Part shown: one piece after another, positions 32,190-33,770 of the stretch
Layout: every line of letters starts with the position of its first letter
Numbering within the stretch: the stretch's first letter is position 1
Source of the DNA: an uncultured Prevotella sp.
GTDB taxonomy: Bacteria > Bacteroidota > Bacteroidia > Bacteroidales > Bacteroidaceae
Assembly: GCA_900557405.1 (NCBI GenBank)
Contig: USSF01000020.1
Location: 1 to 33,770, forward strand
DNA length: 33,770 nucleotides
Direction: 5' to 3'
The notes under the pieces: model-generated
Databases searched by the model: none
What the model was told of the DNA's origin: nothing
The model's input: the letters and a program-made list of their open reading frames with translations, nothing else
Made by a program: the position numbers and the translations under genes

Positions 32190-33464
32190 CTATCCTCCGA
32201 AATTGTCGAAGCTTATCATGTCGTCCTCCACACCGAGTGAATGAAGGAGGTCGAGCACGGTCTTGGCCATCATTGGAGGGCCGCAGAGATAATACTCACA
32301 ATCCTCCGGTGCTTCATGCTGCTTCAGATATGTGTCGCCCATTACAGGAGCCACGAAACCTGGAGTATACTTTATTCCGGCTGCATCCGCCTTCGGGTCC
32401 GGACGGTCGAGGGCAAGATGGAAGTGGAAATTGCTGAAGTCCTTCTCCAACTGCAGGAAGTCGTCGAGGAACGGTATCTCCTCAAGCGCACGCGCTCCAT
32501 AGAAATAATGCATCTCGCGGTCGCGACAGTTCTTCGTCTTGAGCATGTGCATGATCTGCGCGCGCAACGGAGCCATACCGGCTCCTCCACCTACCCATAT
32601 CATCTCCCTTCCTGTGCCGTAATGCGGATGGAATTCCCCGTAAGGACCCGACATGACAACCTTGTCGCCCGGCTTGAGCGAGAAGATGTATGATGAAGCG
32701 ATACCCGGATTCACGTTGATGAAACCTGGTCCCTGGTCTTTCGGCTTGAACGGCGGCGTGGCGATACGCACGTTGAGCGTAATGATGTCGCCCTCGTCGG
32801 GATAGTTTGCCATAGAATACGCACGGATGGTAGGTTCGGGGTTCGTACATTTGAGCGAGAAGAGTCCGAACTTCTGCCATGCCGGCAGATATGTGTCGCC
32901 GATGAGCTGCTTGTCGATGTCCTTGTCGTAGTCCATCTCAAACGCCGGAATGCTGATCTGTGCATAGGAGCCGGGCTCGAAGTCCATGTGCTCGCCCTTA
33001 GGCAGCGCCACCTTGAACTCCTTGATGAATGTAGCCACATTGCGGTTGCCGATGACGGTACACTCCCACTCTTTCACTCCCATTACAGATTCTGGCACCT
33101 TCACTTCCATGTCGCCCTTTATCTTCGCCTGGCAGCCCAGGCGCCAGTTGTCCTTTATCTCCTTGCGCGAGAAGTGCGGGCGCTCGGAATCCAGGATTTC
33201 GCCGCCTCCCTTCAGGATCTGCAGCTTGCACTGTCCGCAACTTGCCTTTCCTCCACACGCCGACGGCAGATGGATGCCGTTGTCGTTGAGGGTGTTCATC
33301 ACGCTGTCTCCCTGCTCCACTTCGAGCACGGTGTCGCCGTTGACGGTAAGTTTCACCTTACCGCTCGGACTCAGATATTTCTTTGCCACCAGCAATACTA
33401 CCACGAGTACGAGTATCACAGCGAGGAACACTCCGATGCTGGCCAATATATAACTAATGTTCAT
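32190..33464 (-). CDS. nqrF: Na+-translocating NADH:quinone reductase subunit F
   Basis: A 424-residue subunit that takes electrons from NADH into the sodium-pumping NQR complex. One N-terminal membrane helix (about 5-28) anchors it. A 2Fe-2S ferredoxin domain follows with C70, C76, C79 and C111. Then comes a FAD-binding barrel (RAYSMANY) and an NADH-binding domain (GGGAGMAPLRAQI, YYLCGPPMM). It ends FDNFGG, typical of NqrF. It follows nqrE on the same strand with a 12-base gap, so it is last in the nqr operon, whose other subunits lie off the right edge. Confidence 0.95.
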   Translation of the reverse strand: MNISYILASIGVFLAVILVLVVVLLVAKKYLSPSGKVKLTVNGDTVLEVEQGDSVMNTLNDNGIHLPSACGGKASCGQCKLQILKGGGEILDSERPHFSRKEIKDNWRLGCQAKIKGDMEVKVPESVMGVKEWECTVIGNRNVATFIKEFKVALPKGEHMDFEPGSYAQISIPAFEMDYDKDIDKQLIGDTYLPAWQKFGLFSLKCTNPEPTIRAYSMANYPDEGDIITLNVRIATPPFKPKDQGPGFINVNPGIASSYIFSLKPGDKVVMSGPYGEFHPHYGTGREMIWVGGGAGMAPLRAQIMHMLKTKNCRDREMHYFYGARALEEIPFLDDFLQLEKDFSNFHFHLALDRPDPKADAAGIKYTPGFVAPVMGDTYLKQHEAPEDCEYYLCGPPMMAKTVLDLLHSLGVEDDMISFDNFGG

Positions 33465-33476
33465 TGTTTCTTCTTT

Positions 33477-33770
33477 TTATATTTTCAATCCCGAGAAACA
33501 CATCATTGCAATCGCCATCAGTCCTACGACGATGAACGAGATGCCCAGTCCCTGCAGCGGCTTCGGCACATCGCTGTAGTGCATCTTCTCGCTTATAGCT
33601 CCCATCGACACGATGGCGAGCAACCAGCCGAGACCTGATCCGAGGGCATAGACGAAGGCATCTGCCACGCTTCCCAGATACTGCGTGCTCGACGGCTCCA
33701 TATTGATGCGCTGCTGCATGAAGAGCGATGCACCCATGATGGCACAGTTCACGGCGATAAGCGGCAGGAA
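33477..33770 (-). CDS. nqrE: NqrE, Na+-NQR subunit E, C-terminal part
   Basis: The last 97 residues of NqrE, starting at the window edge with [13 protein letters not shown]. This helix matches the conserved Cys-bearing NCAIMG segment of NqrE/RnfA. Two further membrane helices follow, near [23 protein letters not shown] and [18 protein letters not shown]. It is a membrane subunit of the sodium pump. The N-terminal half and start codon lie beyond the window, and nqrF follows 12 bases after the stop. Confidence 0.9.
   Translation of the reverse strand, partial: FLPLIAVNCAIMGASLFMQQRINMEPSSTQYLGSVADAFVYALGSGLGWLLAIVSMGAISEKMHYSDVPKPLQGLGISFIVVGLMAIAMMCFSGLKI

Overview
The window looks like chromosome of a Bacteroidales bacterium, most likely Prevotellaceae (Prevotella/Segatella type). 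Promoters follow the Bacteroidetes pattern (TTTG about 19-21 bases before TAnnTTTG) and start sites lack strong Shine-Dalgarno sequences. The gene families also fit: Na+-NQR, DUF5686, DUF4230, a membrane-anchored AraC regulator and lipoproteins with short SC-type lipoboxes. No plasmid, phage or integrase gene is visible, and most genes are core functions.

Layout, left to right. (1) The 5' part of a tRNA-Phe (minus), cut by the window edge. (2) An RND efflux pair (minus): lipoprotein adaptor, then inner-membrane pump, with no outer-membrane channel gene beside it. Divergent from it is a membrane-anchored AraC regulator. (3) A plus-strand run: M3 dipeptidase, dCMP deaminase, S41 protease and 5-formyl-THF cyclo-ligase, the last three overlapping or closely packed. 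(4) recF and a DUF721 gene (minus). (5) A TPR membrane protein joined by TAATG to ribH, then exodeoxyribonuclease III with a strong terminator. (6) Envelope lipoproteins and a tandem DUF4230 pair, then a META-domain lipoprotein and a LacI-type regulator with its own operator-like palindrome. (7) A phosphate transporter fused to a PhoU-like domain (minus). (8) A hotdog thioesterase, then a compact cluster of nucleotidyltransferase, ATP-grasp-like protein, CDP-alcohol phosphotransferase, HAD protein and DUF5686 outer-membrane protein. (9) clpS-clpA-aat, a bacterial N-degron module. (10) nqrF and the 3' end of nqrE (minus).

The most interesting unit is region 8. A nucleotidyltransferase next to a CDP-alcohol phosphotransferase suggests that a phosphorylated alcohol is activated as CDP-X and then moved onto an acceptor, probably to make a lipid head group or surface phosphodiester. 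The ATP-grasp-like and HAD proteins would modify or dephosphorylate a substrate. The first gene's promoter carries a perfect 19-bp palindrome, so the cluster is probably controlled by a dedicated regulator. The chemistry is inferred, not shown.

The intergenic DNA also has structure. Three gaps hold short quasi-palindromic units repeated every 22 bp. Two of these arrays sit inside related, inverted-repeat-bounded elements of about 190-235 bp. A different 78-bp inverted-repeat element lies between aat and nqrF, and a possible small RNA lies between lacI and the phosphate transporter.
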